A program made the position numbers and the translations under genes. Shown one piece after another: positions 54,000 to 63,211 of a DNA stretch of 64,000 bases. The stretch is from contig NZ_CP101988.1 in the NCBI RefSeq assembly GCF_024508335.1, positions 1,178,001 to 1,242,000 on the forward strand, read 5' to 3'. Each line of letters opens with the position of its first letter. The first letter of the stretch is position 1. The stretch comes from Cellulomonas chengniuliangii. GTDB taxonomy: Bacteria > Actinomycetota > Actinomycetes > Actinomycetales > Cellulomonadaceae. The notes under the pieces were generated by a model that searched no databases, was not told the origin of the DNA, and saw only the letters and a program-made list of their open reading frames with translations.

Positions 54000-55621
54000 C
54001 GCGGCACGGCCGACGCCGCGGGACCACGCAGGGCCGACGAGGCGCGGACGCCGGCGTCCAGGGCGTCGAGGAAGTCGCGGAGCGCGGCGCCCGACGCCCG
54101 CCATGCGCCCAGGACCGGCGGGAGCGCCAGGCCGGCGCGGTCGAGCAGAGGCTCGTCGGACAGCACGCGGTCCGGCGGGCCGGCCGCCAGGACCCGGCCG
54201 CCGCCCAGCATCACCACCTCGTCGGCCAGCGATCCCACCAGCCTCAGGTCGTGCGTCACCAGCACGACGCCGCGCCCCTCCTCGGCGAGCCCGCGCAGCG
54301 CCGCGGCGACCAGGCCCCAGGTCGACCGGTCCTGCCCGAACGTCGGCTCGTCCGCGAGCAGCACGTCGTGGTCGCACACCGTCATCGCGGCCAACGACAC
54401 CCGCCGCTGCTGGCCCCCCGAGAGCCGGAACGGGTCCTGCTCGGCGAGGCCCCGCAGATCCAGGTCGGACAGCGCCCGGTCGGCCACGGACAGCGCGTCC
54501 ACCCGCCCGGCCGCGCGCGGCCCGTACGCGAGCTCGGCGCGGACGCTGCGGGTCAGGAGCTGGTGCTCCGGATGCTGGAACGCCATCCCGACGCTGCCCC
54601 CGGCCACCGTGCCCTCGCACGGCAGCAGCCCGGCCAGCGCGAGGAGCAAGGAGGACTTCCCCGAGCCGTTGACGCCGACGACCGCCGTCACCGTGCCGCC
54701 TCGAACCGTCAGGTCCACGGGGCCGACCACCACGCGACCGGCGCGCCGCACCTCGACCGACCGCGCCTCGAGCACGACCTCCCCGGGCCGGGCAGCGGCG
54801 GCTCGCGGCCCGCGCCGCGCGGCCGCGGCCACCCGGGCAGGGGAGTCGAAACCGGCGGCCCGCAGCTCGGCGGTCGCGGGCAGCCAGCACCCGAGGCCCA
54901 CCAGCTCCTCCGGGCGCTCGTCGAGGACCACGCGGGTCGGGCCGTCGACGCGCACCCGGCCGCGCTCGTCGAGCACCACGACGCGCGGGGGCAGCGCCCC
55001 GATCTCGTCGAGCCGGTGCTCGACCAGCACGCTCGCCCGTCCCTGGGCGGCAGCCCGCGCCGCGGCGGCGACCTGCCGCGTGCCGACGGGGTCGAGCAGC
55101 GCCGTGGGCTCGTCGAGCAGCAGCACGTGCGGGTCTGCGACAAGGGTCGCCGCGAGCGCGACCCGTTGGCCCTCCCCGCCCGACAGCTCGCTCGTGCGGC
55201 GGCCGATCAGCCCGCCAGCGCCGACCAGCCGGAGCGCGCGCTCCACGCGCGGCCCGATCTCGTGCCGCGGCGCGCGGCGGTTCTCCAACGGGAAGGCGAC
55301 CTCGTCCAGCACCGTCGGCAGCACGAGCTGGTCGACCGGGTCCTGGGTGAGGGTGCCCACCCGCATCGCCAGCGTCGGCACGTCGACCACGGGACCGGGC
55401 CCGAGCACCTCGAGGCCTGCCACCCGCGCCTGGCCGTCAGCCTGTGCCCCGATCGACTGGGGCACGATCCCGGCCAGGACGCGCAGGACGGTGCTCTTTC
55501 CGGCCCCGGACGGCCCGAGCAGCAGCACGTGCTCGCCCGGTCCCACGTCGAGGTCGAGGCCGTCGAGCACCGGGCGCGCGGCGCGGGGGTAGCGGACCGC
55601 CAGGCCGCGCACGCGGATCAC
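53996..55621 (-). CDS. ykoD: ECF transporter duplicated ATPase (YkoD-like)
   Basis: 541-aa fusion of two ABC ATPase domains. Domain 1 (about 1-240): Walker A GPSGAGKST, signature LSGGEGQRVALAA, Walker B VLLLDEPTALLDP. Domain 2 (about 275-541): Walker A GVNGSGKSS, LSGGQQRRVSLAA, Walker B VLLADEPTFGQD. Both sites look intact, so one chain replaces the usual EcfA-EcfA' pair. GTG start overlaps the end of ykoE. Powers import with YkoC and YkoE. Confidence 0.93.
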   Translation of the reverse strand: MIRVRGLAVRYPRAARPVLDGLDLDVGPGEHVLLLGPSGAGKSTVLRVLAGIVPQSIGAQADGQARVAGLEVLGPGPVVDVPTLAMRVGTLTQDPVDQLVLPTVLDEVAFPLENRRAPRHEIGPRVERALRLVGAGGLIGRRTSELSGGEGQRVALAATLVADPHVLLLDEPTALLDPVGTRQVAAAARAAAQGRASVLVEHRLDEIGALPPRVVVLDERGRVRVDGPTRVVLDERPEELVGLGCWLPATAELRAAGFDSPARVAAAARRGPRAAAARPGEVVLEARSVEVRRAGRVVVGPVDLTVRGGTVTAVVGVNGSGKSSLLLALAGLLPCEGTVAGGSVGMAFQHPEHQLLTRSVRAELAYGPRAAGRVDALSVADRALSDLDLRGLAEQDPFRLSGGQQRRVSLAAMTVCDHDVLLADEPTFGQDRSTWGLVAAALRGLAEEGRGVVLVTHDLRLVGSLADEVVMLGGGRVLAAGPPDRVLSDEPLLDRAGLALPPVLGAWRASGAALRDFLDALDAGVRASSALRGPAASAVPR

Positions 55622-56286
55622 GGCGTGCTCGCGTCGGGGGAGCCGGTGACCGCGTCGGCGCCGGCTGGGGGACCGCCGCCGGCGGGCGCAGCGGGCGCGG
55701 CCAGCCGCTCGCGGCCCACGGCGTGGTCGTCGAGCACCCCCGTGCGCAGCAGCGCCTCGCCCGTGACCCGGGCCAGCAGCCCGCACAGCACCACGCCGCT
55801 GACGGCCTGCAGGGCCACGCGCAACGCGAACCAGTCCTGCGTGGCCCACCCGAACCGCACCATCCCGATCGCGAGGTTCGCCGCCGCCGCCGTCAGGCCG
55901 GAGAGGACGAACACGCCCCACCCGTACCTGCGGTAGCGGGTGAGCGCGAACGCCAGCTCCGCCCCGGCGCCCTGCACCACGCCCACCAGGATCAGCATCG
56001 GGCCGACGGGCGAGGCGAGGAACACGACCTCGACGAGGGCGGCCACCACCTCGGCGACGATCCCGACGCCGGGCTTGCGGATGATGAACACGGCGAGCGG
56101 CGCCACGACCATCCAGCCGCCGGCCAGCGCGTTCTGCGCGAGGTCCCCGAACGGGCCCATCGCCACCTGCAGCGCGAGCCACCCCTGCACCAGCGCCCAG
56201 TAGAGGAACCCGGCCACCACGGCGAGCGCGGCCAGCAGCACCAGCTCGTGCAGGGTCAGCGCGGCCCGGCGCCGTGCGGCGCTCAT
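55618..56286 (-). CDS. ykoE: ECF transporter S component (YkoE family)
   Basis: 222-aa membrane protein with about five to six helices. FLYWALVQGWLALQ, VEVVFLASPVGPMLILVG and QGAGAELAFALTRYRRYGWG match the YkoE family of substrate-binding subunits for the thiamine precursor hydroxymethylpyrimidine or thiamine. A Pro/Ala/Gly-rich tail ends the protein. ATGA overlap with ykoF upstream and GTGA overlap with ykoD downstream. The TPP riboswitch at the front of the operon supports the substrate. Confidence 0.9.
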   Translation of the reverse strand: MSAARRRAALTLHELVLLAALAVVAGFLYWALVQGWLALQVAMGPFGDLAQNALAGGWMVVAPLAVFIIRKPGVGIVAEVVAALVEVVFLASPVGPMLILVGVVQGAGAELAFALTRYRRYGWGVFVLSGLTAAAANLAIGMVRFGWATQDWFALRVALQAVSGVVLCGLLARVTGEALLRTGVLDDHAVGRERLAAPAAPAGGGPPAGADAVTGSPDASTP

Positions 56287-56963
56287 CGGGCCGCCGCCGC
56301 GGAGCCGGACGCCGCGCGAGCAGGCGTGGACGGCGAGTTGAGCGAGATCGTGGCGTGCGACACGACGTGCCGGACCTCACGGCCCACCAGCAGCCAGCCC
56401 TGCGCCACGGCGGTCAGGACATCGGCGAGGTCGCCGTCGAGCCGGGTCACGAAGTGCTCCGTGCCGCTCACGACCCCCAGGCCGCGGGCGTGCTCGATCG
56501 CGGCGAGGATGCCGGCCATGTGGTCGCCGGGACGGTCGGGCCCGCCGTCGTCGAGCGGGTATAGGGCCCAGTGGGCGCTGGCCGTCTGACCGCTGCGTGG
56601 CAGCGGCTCCAGAACCACGGGGCGCAGCAGGGTCGAGTCGTCCACCGCGCACGACACCTCGCCGGGGCAGCCCCGGGACAGGTGCAGGTGCGCGACGACG
56701 TGCGCGCCGGAGGCGGCTGCGCTCGCGATCGCCGCCTGCGCGAAAGCCACGACGTCCTGCTCGTCGCCCCGGAGGAACGTCGACACGTCGTCGGTGACAA
56801 CCTCGACCCCAGGCCGTCGGGCCGCCCGCAGGGCATCGAGGATGAGCGGCGCGAAATCGGAGGTCATGGGGTGCAGCGAGAGGCGCGCGCCGACTCCGAG
56901 GGCGTCGGGCTCGGCCCTGCCCTCCGCGTCGGGCGCGGCGGCGTGCTGGTCGGTGGTGGTCAT
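56283..56963 (-). CDS. ykoF: YkoF, thiamine/HMP-binding protein
   Basis: 226-aa cytosolic protein with two repeats of the YkoF fold: GARLSLHPMTSDFAPLILDALRAA (first strand-helix unit) and SAHWALYPLDDG...MAGILAAIEHARGLGVVSG (second). YkoF of Bacillus binds thiamine and hydroxymethylpyrimidine and is encoded with the YkoEDC transporter, as here. Start: ATG with GAGAGG 8 nt upstream; longer in-frame extension would run into the riboswitch. First gene of the operon. Confidence 0.9.
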   Translation of the reverse strand: MTTTDQHAAAPDAEGRAEPDALGVGARLSLHPMTSDFAPLILDALRAARRPGVEVVTDDVSTFLRGDEQDVVAFAQAAIASAAASGAHVVAHLHLSRGCPGEVSCAVDDSTLLRPVVLEPLPRSGQTASAHWALYPLDDGGPDRPGDHMAGILAAIEHARGLGVVSGTEHFVTRLDGDLADVLTAVAQGWLLVGREVRHVVSHATISLNSPSTPARAASGSAAAAR

Positions 56964-57104
56964 CAGAGGGCCTCTCGTCCGTCGTCGGACCCCCGGGCAG
57001 CCGCACGCGGCCGCCGGGCCCTCACGACGATGCGGACGACGGGGTCGGACAGCGGTCGCCGTCCAGCCCGCCGGCCACGCGGCGACGGGGGAGCCCGACG
57101 ACAC

Positions 57105-57210
57105 ATGCCCTGCTCCCTACGCCGGTGTGAACCGGATCAGGTTCCACGGGTCTGCGGGTGGGACTCTCGTCCGGCCGCACTCTCAGCGCTCCTGCGCTCC
57201 CCGGGGGCTT
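57105..57210 (-). promoter_or_regulatory. TPP (thiamine pyrophosphate) riboswitch
   Basis: On the minus strand the Thi-box elements appear in order: CTGAGAGTGCGGCCGGACGA, then ACCCGCAGACCCGTGGAACC, TGATCCGGTTCACACCGGCG and TAGGGA. The CUGAGA and ACCUGAUC cores are exact. It lies about 145 nt upstream of the ykoF start, so it can act through a terminator or ribosome-site sequestration in the leader. Boundaries approximate. Confidence 0.93.
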
Positions 57211-57268
57211 GTCTCCTCGACGCTAGCCGGAGCCGGGCGACCGTGGCGAGCCCGTGTCCGGATGCCGG

Positions 57269-58198
57269 TCAGCGCATCCACTCGTGCCGGCCCCGCGCGG
57301 TGGCCCGCCGGGCGACGCGAGGGAGCCGCTGGTCGAGCGCGACCGAGCGGGCCGCGGCCCGCTCGTGCAGCAGCCCGTAGGTGAAGGCGCTCTCCCCGGC
57401 GGCGTGCGCGTCGAAAGCCACCCGCCGGAGCACGGCCCGCGCCACCACCAGGTCCTGGTGGTGGCCCAGGACCTCCTGCACCTGCTCGGCGGCCCGCGCG
57501 CTGCGGGTGGCCGCCGGGCCGATCACGGGAGCCAGCGCCTCGGCGGCGTACCGGGCCTGGCGGGCGTCCTTGCGCGCCTCGTGCAGCGCCATGTCACGCA
57601 GCGCGCCCGGGGCCTCGGCGCGCGCCGCCCGCCAGGCCCGCCGCAACCGGCGGAAGGCCCTGTCCACGCGGGGCAGGAGCCGGTCCTCGACAGCGCCCGC
57701 GGACTCCGTGACCACGGGCGGATCGGTCGCGAGGCCGCCGAGGCGCGCGCTCAGCCCCGCCCAGGCCGGGCTGTCGAGCACCGCGACGAGCTGCGACAGC
57801 GCGACGTCGAAGGCCGCGCGACGGTCTCCGTCGAGCCGGGCCCGCACGGGTCCCAGGACGAGGCCCTCGGGCGTCTCCTCGAGCAGGGCCAGCAGGCCGT
57901 CACCGCTCACGTCCGCGTCCCGGGCCTCCCCGAGGTGGCGGCCGAGGCGCCGCAGCTCGTCGCGCAGCGGGTCGGTGCGCTCGCGCCGCAGCACAGGGCG
58001 GAAGGTGGCGAGCGCGCTGCGCAGCCTGCGGGTGGCGACGCGCATGTCGTGCACGGCGTTCCCGTCGCCCGCGCGGACCCCGGGCTCGTGGGCGAGGAGC
58101 TCCTCGACCTGGTCGGCGAGGTAGGCCTGCACCAGTCGACCGGCGTCGACCGCCCTCCCGTCACCCGCCGTCTCGTCTCCCGCCGCGAGGTCGATCAT
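57269..58198 (-). CDS. CHAD domain protein
   Basis: 309-aa all-helical CHAD domain. Conserved His and Arg/Lys residues: VHDMRVATRRLRSAL (about 49-63), MALHEARKDARQARYAAEAL, and VQEVLGHHQDLVVARAVL. CHAD proteins bind inorganic polyphosphate through such basic helices, often fused to CYTH; here the CYTH domain is a separate gene elsewhere. No signal peptide or membrane segment. Function in polyphosphate granules is inferred from the family. Confidence 0.88.
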   Translation of the reverse strand: MIDLAAGDETAGDGRAVDAGRLVQAYLADQVEELLAHEPGVRAGDGNAVHDMRVATRRLRSALATFRPVLRRERTDPLRDELRRLGRHLGEARDADVSGDGLLALLEETPEGLVLGPVRARLDGDRRAAFDVALSQLVAVLDSPAWAGLSARLGGLATDPPVVTESAGAVEDRLLPRVDRAFRRLRRAWRAARAEAPGALRDMALHEARKDARQARYAAEALAPVIGPAATRSARAAEQVQEVLGHHQDLVVARAVLRRVAFDAHAAGESAFTYGLLHERAAARSVALDQRLPRVARRATARGRHEWMR

Positions 58199-58264
58199 GC
58201 GCGTCTCCCGTCATCTGGCCGACGCCGGCCCGCTCGGGTGGGCCGGCGGTCGTGGGCCGAGGGC

Positions 58265-59305
58265 TCAGCCCCGCATCGCGGCGGCCGTGTGCTCGACCGG
58301 CACCCGGTCGGGCTCGGGGACGGGGCCGGGCGGGACGCCGTCGCCGAACGGCCGTCCGCCCAGCTCCTCGCGGCCGTGCGGGTCCAGCCAACCGCGAAGG
58401 TCGGGCCCCTGAGGGACGATCCGCGTCGGGTTGATGTCCTCGTGGACCACGTAGTAGTGCCGCTTGATGTCCTCGAAGTCGACCGTGTCGCCGAAGCCGG
58501 GGGTCTGGAACAGGTCGCGCGCGTACGCCCACAGCACCGGCATCTCGGTGAGCTTCGAGCGGTTGGCCTTGAAGTGCCCGTGGTACACGGAGTCGAACCT
58601 CACCAGCGTGGTGAACAGGCGGACATCCGCCTCGGTGATGGTGTCCCCGACCAGGTAGCGCTGGCCGGCCAGCCGCTCGGACAGCCAGTCCAGCCGGGCG
58701 AACAACCGGCGGTAGGCGGAGTCGTACGCCTGCTGGGACCCGGCGAAGCCGCAGCGGTACACACCGTTGTTCACGTCCCGGAAGACGTCGCGGGACACCG
58801 CGTCGATCTCGGCGCGCATGGCCTCGGGGTAGAGGTCCGGGGCGCCGGGCCGGTGCAGCGCCGTCCACTCGGTCTCCAGGTCGAGGGTCATCTGCGCGTA
58901 GTCGTTCGTCACCACCTGGCCCGTGGCGATGTCGACGATGGCCGGCACCGTGATGCCCCGGGGGTAGCCCGGGAACCGGGCGAAGTAGGCGTCCTGCAGG
59001 CGTGGGATGCCGAGCACCGGGTCCACCCCGCCCGGGTCCAGGTCGAAGGTCCACGAGCGGCGGTCGTGCGTCGGGCCGGCCACCGCCATCGACAGCGCGT
59101 CCTCGAGCCCCAGCAAGCGGCGCACGATCACCGCGCGACTGGCCCACGGGCATGCGCGCGAGACGACCAGGCGGTACCGGCCGGCCTCGACGGGGTAGCC
59201 GTCCCGGCCGTCGGCTGTGATCCGCGTCGCGATGTAGCGGTCGTCGCGGGTGAACTCCGCGCCTGCTGTCACGTACGCCCCGGCGGTGCTGACCTCGTCT
59301 GTCAT
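58265..59305 (-). CDS. Glutathionyl-hydroquinone reductase-like (Xi-class GST fold)
   Basis: 346-aa enzyme of the ECM4/YqjG family, which reduces thiol-hydroquinone adducts. The catalytic Cys is in SRACPWASRAVI (C52); the thiol-binding motif is in TVPAIVDIATG and ETEW; the helical domain has QRYLVGDTITEADVRLFTTL and VYHGHFKANR. Actinobacteria generally use mycothiol rather than glutathione, so the physiological thiol is unclear. ATG chosen at the conserved N-terminus; the open frame upstream is antisense to the next gene. Confidence 0.9.
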   Translation of the reverse strand: MTDEVSTAGAYVTAGAEFTRDDRYIATRITADGRDGYPVEAGRYRLVVSRACPWASRAVIVRRLLGLEDALSMAVAGPTHDRRSWTFDLDPGGVDPVLGIPRLQDAYFARFPGYPRGITVPAIVDIATGQVVTNDYAQMTLDLETEWTALHRPGAPDLYPEAMRAEIDAVSRDVFRDVNNGVYRCGFAGSQQAYDSAYRRLFARLDWLSERLAGQRYLVGDTITEADVRLFTTLVRFDSVYHGHFKANRSKLTEMPVLWAYARDLFQTPGFGDTVDFEDIKRHYYVVHEDINPTRIVPQGPDLRGWLDPHGREELGGRPFGDGVPPGPVPEPDRVPVEHTAAAMRG

Positions 59306-59431
59306 AGACCGAATCCTGCCGTGTCCGTCATCGGGCCGCCGCCCCAGGACCGCCGGGGCCGCGCTGGACGCCGGTCGGCCGCCGCGCCCCGCGCCTAAGG
59401 TGTGAGGTCCCTCGCCGAACTCAGGAGCCCT

Positions 59432-61180
59432 GTGTCTTCCCGTCCTGCCCGCCGCGCCGTCCCGCCCCACCGCCTGGTCATGGGAGCCGCGGTCGTCCTG
59501 GGGTTGGTCGTGACGGCCTGCGTCGCCGCCCCGGACCCCGAGCCCACCCCCGTCGCCACGACGGCGCCGAGCCCGGCCGCGCTCGCGGCGGTGACCGCCC
59601 CCGCGGCGGAGCTGGCCCTCGTGGGGGTCGAGGAGGCCGACGCGGTGGCGCTCGCGGCGAGCCGAGCGCTGTACGAGCGGGGGCCTGTCGTGGTGCTGGC
59701 GTCCGCGGCGGAGCACGCTGACCAGCTCGTCGGGGCCTCGGCCGCCGTCGCACTCGGCGTCCCGCTCCTCCTCACCGGCGGACCGGCCGACGGCGAGGTC
59801 GCCGCCGAGCTGGAGCGGCTCGGCGCGACGGCCGTCCTGGTCGTCGGCTCCGCCGCGACTCCGGCCTGGCTCGACGCCGGGCTCGGCGTCGTGACGGTCA
59901 CCGCCGATGGCCGGGCCGCCGACGCCCTCGCGGGCGCCACCGGGCTGCGGCTCGGCGACGCCCAGGCCGTGGAGGAGGGCCAGGAGCTCGTGGCTGTCGC
60001 AGCGCTCGGGCGCCCGACGACCACCGTGCTGTCGTCGGCAGCCGCCGTCGCGCCCGCGGCCGAGACGCCCGAGCCCGCCGATACGCCCGCGCCCGCGGCC
60101 AGCGCGTCCGAGGCCCGGCTGCCGCGCGTCAGCCCGCCCGAGCCCGCCGCGACCACGACGGTGCTGACCGACGGCAGCCGCGCGCATCTCGCCGCTGTCG
60201 CGACCGCGCGCGCCGCGGGCATGCCGGTGGTCCTCGCGCCGGGTGGCGACCCGCGCGCCTCGGCCGCCACGGTCGACGCGCTCGCCGGGGTGGGCCCCGT
60301 CCTCGCGCTCGGCCCGGCGTTCGGGTCCCCGGAGGTCCTCGCCGCCCGGCTCGCGGCGGTCTCCACCGGCGTCCAGGCCCCGGGCGGCGGCCAGCTCGTG
60401 TTCCCCGCGGCGCCGGGCGCCCCGGGCAAGAAGTACGTCGCGCTGTACGGCACGCCCGGCACGGCCGCCCTGGGCCTGCTCGGCGAGCAGGACGTGCCGG
60501 CGACGATCGCGCGCGCGCAGCAGCTCGCCGCCGAGTACCAGGCGCTCACCGCCGACACCGTGGTCCCCATGCTCGAGGTCATCGCCACGATCGCCTCGGC
60601 CGGGCCCGAGGACGGCAGCTACTCGCGGATGCGGCCTATCGAGGAGCTGCGCCCGTTGGTCGAGGCGGCCGGCGACGCGGGCATCGCCGTGGTGCTCGAC
60701 CTGCAACCCGGCCGCACCGACTTCGTGACCCAGGCCCAGCAGTACGCCGAGCTGCTCGCCCTGCCGCACGTGAGCCTCGCCCTCGACCCCGAGTGGCGCC
60801 TGGCCCCGGACCAGGTGCACCTGCGCCAGATCGGCTCGGTGGGCATCGACGAGGTCAACGCCGTGGTCGCCTGGCTCGCAGACTTCACGCGCGAGCGCGC
60901 TTTGCCGCAGAAGATGCTCGTGCTGCACCAGTTCTCCCTGCGGATGATCAGCGAGCGGGAGCGCCTGGACACGAGCCGCGACGAGCTGGCACTGCTGATC
61001 CACGTGGACGGCCAGGGGTCGCAGCCGGCCAAGGCGGGAACCTGGGCCGCGCTGCGGGCCGGCGCCCCGGCGGGCGTGCGCTGGGGGTGGAAGAACTTCA
61101 TCGACGAGGACGTCCCGATGCTCGACCCGGTGCAGACCTACCAGGTCCAGCCCGTCCCCGACCTGGTCACGTACCAGTAG
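59432..61180 (+). CDS. Lipoprotein with two cell-wall-binding-like repeats and a C-terminal domain of unknown function
   Basis: 582-aa predicted lipoprotein. Signal sequence (SRPARRAVPPHRL then a hydrophobic run) ends in VVTAC. Two repeats follow (about 50-150 and 235-330) of the pattern VVVLAS...GVPLLLTGG...LVVGS and TVLTDGS...GMPVVLAPGG...LALGPAF, reminiscent of the cell-wall-binding repeat 2 family. The last 240 residues (from about 340) form another domain with VVLDLQPGRTDF, LALDPEWRL, MLVLHQFSLRM and LLIHVDGQG, like strands of a TIM barrel. GTG after AGGAG; an earlier GTG is possible. Function unknown; surface glycan binding or hydrolysis inferred only. Confidence 0.72.
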   Translation: MSSRPARRAVPPHRLVMGAAVVLGLVVTACVAAPDPEPTPVATTAPSPAALAAVTAPAAELALVGVEEADAVALAASRALYERGPVVVLASAAEHADQLVGASAAVALGVPLLLTGGPADGEVAAELERLGATAVLVVGSAATPAWLDAGLGVVTVTADGRAADALAGATGLRLGDAQAVEEGQELVAVAALGRPTTTVLSSAAAVAPAAETPEPADTPAPAASASEARLPRVSPPEPAATTTVLTDGSRAHLAAVATARAAGMPVVLAPGGDPRASAATVDALAGVGPVLALGPAFGSPEVLAARLAAVSTGVQAPGGGQLVFPAAPGAPGKKYVALYGTPGTAALGLLGEQDVPATIARAQQLAAEYQALTADTVVPMLEVIATIASAGPEDGSYSRMRPIEELRPLVEAAGDAGIAVVLDLQPGRTDFVTQAQQYAELLALPHVSLALDPEWRLAPDQVHLRQIGSVGIDEVNAVVAWLADFTRERALPQKMLVLHQFSLRMISERERLDTSRDELALLIHVDGQGSQPAKAGTWAALRAGAPAGVRWGWKNFIDEDVPMLDPVQTYQVQPVPDLVTYQ

Positions 61181-61338
61181 CGCGGGGCCGTCAGGCCCTG
61201 ACGCGGCCTGCGCCCCGCCGTGGCGGCGCGGGGCGATCGTGACATATCCGCCCAACCATGGCGGACCGTGGCGGCGGCGCGCGGCGACACCCGCGCGCGA
61301 GGTCGTGACCCGCAGGTTCGCGACCTAGGCTTCGGGCG

Positions 61339-63144
61339 ATGAGCGAGCCGTCGGCGCCCTCCGAGCGCCCCCAGGACCCGGTGGACGACGCGTCCGCCCC
61401 ACAGCGGCGCCCGCGTTCGCGATGGTGGACGATCAGCCTCCCCGCCCTGGTCGCGCTCCTCATCTCGATCGTCTTCGGGGTGACCACCGCCACCGCTGAC
61501 CTGAGCCTGGGGCCGCACGAGGCCCGCTACGACGTCACCACTGACAGCCTCGTCACGGTGGACCTCGGCCCGCTGGGGACGCTGCAGCTCGCCTCCCCGC
61601 TGCCGCTCACCCTCGGCGTCCACGTCACCGTCGAGGAGATCCCCGACTCGTTCACGGCGGTCGACGCCGCGACCACCCTGCAGGCGCTCAGCGGCGACCT
61701 CCAGGGCTACTTGCAGTTCTTCGCGGGCCCCCAGGCGACGGTCCATGACGCGACCCGTGCGCTGATCGCCGACGCGGCGTGGCGGGCGGCCAGCGCCTTC
61801 GTGGTGCTGGCGCTCGGCTGGCTCGGTGTGCGGTGGCTGATGGGCCAGGCGCGGCGGGACGAGCTGGCCGACGCGATCGCCCCCCACGCGCGGCAGATCA
61901 CCGCCTCGGTGCTGGTGGCCGGGCTAGGGCTGGGCGTCCTCACGTCGAGCCTGGGCGAGGACGCCCGGCCGGCGGAGGAGGCGCACGTCTCGGCCGTGTT
62001 CGACGGCACGCCGCTCGAGGGAGCCCGGGTGACCGGGCGCCTCGGTGGGGTCATCGACACCTACGGCGGCTACGTCGTCGAGGCGTACCGCTCGAACGCC
62101 GCCTTCTACGAGACGGCCGAGCGCTCGCTGCAGGCCGCCTGGCGCGAGCGGGAGGCCGCGATCGCGCAGGCCGCCGAGCAGGTGAGGGCCGGCCCGTCGG
62201 TGCGCACCGACCCCGGGGTGCAGCCGGCGCCTGAGGCGGGCTCGGCGCAGGACGGGGCGCTGTCGGGCGCGGAGGCCGGGCTGCCCGAGGCGGCTCCGGG
62301 CGCCGCGACGCCGAGCCAGACCCCCAGCCCGAACCCCACCCCGAGCGGGGAGAGGGCGGATCCGGTGGTGCTGCTCGTGATCTCGGACCTGCACTGCAAC
62401 GTGGGCATGGCTCCGGTGATCCGCTCGCTCGCCGAGCTCTCCGACGCCCAGGTGATCCTCGACGCGGGGGACACGTCCATCAACGGCACGGCCGTCGAGC
62501 AGTACTGCGTGACGACGTTCGCGCAGGCGGCGCCCAGCGGCGTGCCCGTCGTCACCTCGCCCGGCAACCACGACTCCCGGGAGACGTCCGCGATGTACGG
62601 GCGGTCTGGCGCCACGGTGCTCGCCGGCGACGTCGTGGAGGTGGCTGGGGTGCGGATCCTCGGCGACCGCGACCCGAACGAGACCCGGCTCGGCTCCGGC
62701 ACGTCGACGGCCGACGCGGAGACCGCCACGGAGATGGGCGCCCGGCTGGCCGAGACGGCGTGCGCCGACGAGGACGGCGTCGACCTGCTGCTCATCCACA
62801 CCCCTCGCGTGGGGCAGGCGGCCCTGGACGGTGGCTGCGTGCCCGCGCAGGTGTCGGGGCACCTGCACCGCCGGGGGGGTCCCGCGCTGGTGGGCGAGGG
62901 GGTCCGCTACATCAGCTCGAGCACCGCGGGGGCGTCTGCGGGCCAGGCGACGGTGGGACCGCTCAACGGCGTCGCCGAGATGACGGTGCTGCGCTTCGAC
63001 CCTGACCGCCGCCAGATGCTCGACTACCAGGTGGTGCAGGTGCGCACGGACGCGTCCGTCGAGGTGGGGCCGCGGGCGGCGTGGCCGTCGCGCTCCCCGC
63101 TGCAGTCGCAGCCCCGCTCCCCGCTCCTCGTGCCGCTGGACTGA
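61339..63144 (+). CDS. Membrane-anchored calcineurin-like metallophosphoesterase
   Basis: 601-aa protein. Membrane helices at about 31-53, 152-168 and 187-204; then a long extracytoplasmic part. A Pro/Ser/Thr-rich linker (about 290-340) leads to the phosphoesterase domain with all five metal motifs: ISDLHCN (D350, H352), DAGDTSING, SPGNHDS, LLIHTPR and SGHLHRRGG. The dimetal site looks intact, so it should be an active hydrolase facing outside the cell. Substrate unknown. Preceded by a 158-nt gap after the lipoprotein gene, same strand. Confidence 0.85.
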   Translation: MSEPSAPSERPQDPVDDASAPQRRPRSRWWTISLPALVALLISIVFGVTTATADLSLGPHEARYDVTTDSLVTVDLGPLGTLQLASPLPLTLGVHVTVEEIPDSFTAVDAATTLQALSGDLQGYLQFFAGPQATVHDATRALIADAAWRAASAFVVLALGWLGVRWLMGQARRDELADAIAPHARQITASVLVAGLGLGVLTSSLGEDARPAEEAHVSAVFDGTPLEGARVTGRLGGVIDTYGGYVVEAYRSNAAFYETAERSLQAAWREREAAIAQAAEQVRAGPSVRTDPGVQPAPEAGSAQDGALSGAEAGLPEAAPGAATPSQTPSPNPTPSGERADPVVLLVISDLHCNVGMAPVIRSLAELSDAQVILDAGDTSINGTAVEQYCVTTFAQAAPSGVPVVTSPGNHDSRETSAMYGRSGATVLAGDVVEVAGVRILGDRDPNETRLGSGTSTADAETATEMGARLAETACADEDGVDLLLIHTPRVGQAALDGGCVPAQVSGHLHRRGGPALVGEGVRYISSSTAGASAGQATVGPLNGVAEMTVLRFDPDRRQMLDYQVVQVRTDASVEVGPRAAWPSRSPLQSQPRSPLLVPLD

Positions 63145-63195
63145 GGCCTCGCGCCGCGCTGGGCTCTTGCCCGACGCCGACTCGGGCGCCAGCAT

Positions 63196-63211
63196 GTTCG
63201 GTGTGCCGAAC
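63196..63211. promoter_or_regulatory. Metal-regulator-type palindrome at the start of the metal-binding lipoprotein gene
   Basis: GTTCGG-TGTG-CCGAAC, perfect 6-bp arms. Resembles operators of DtxR/MntR-type or Fur-like metal regulators in actinobacteria; its position over the gene start fits repression by metal. Confidence 0.45.

Noticed and set aside
59306-61255. 650-codon upstream extension of the hydroquinone-reductase frame
   Set aside because: It is antisense to the lipoprotein gene; the enzyme's conserved N-terminus begins at 59305.
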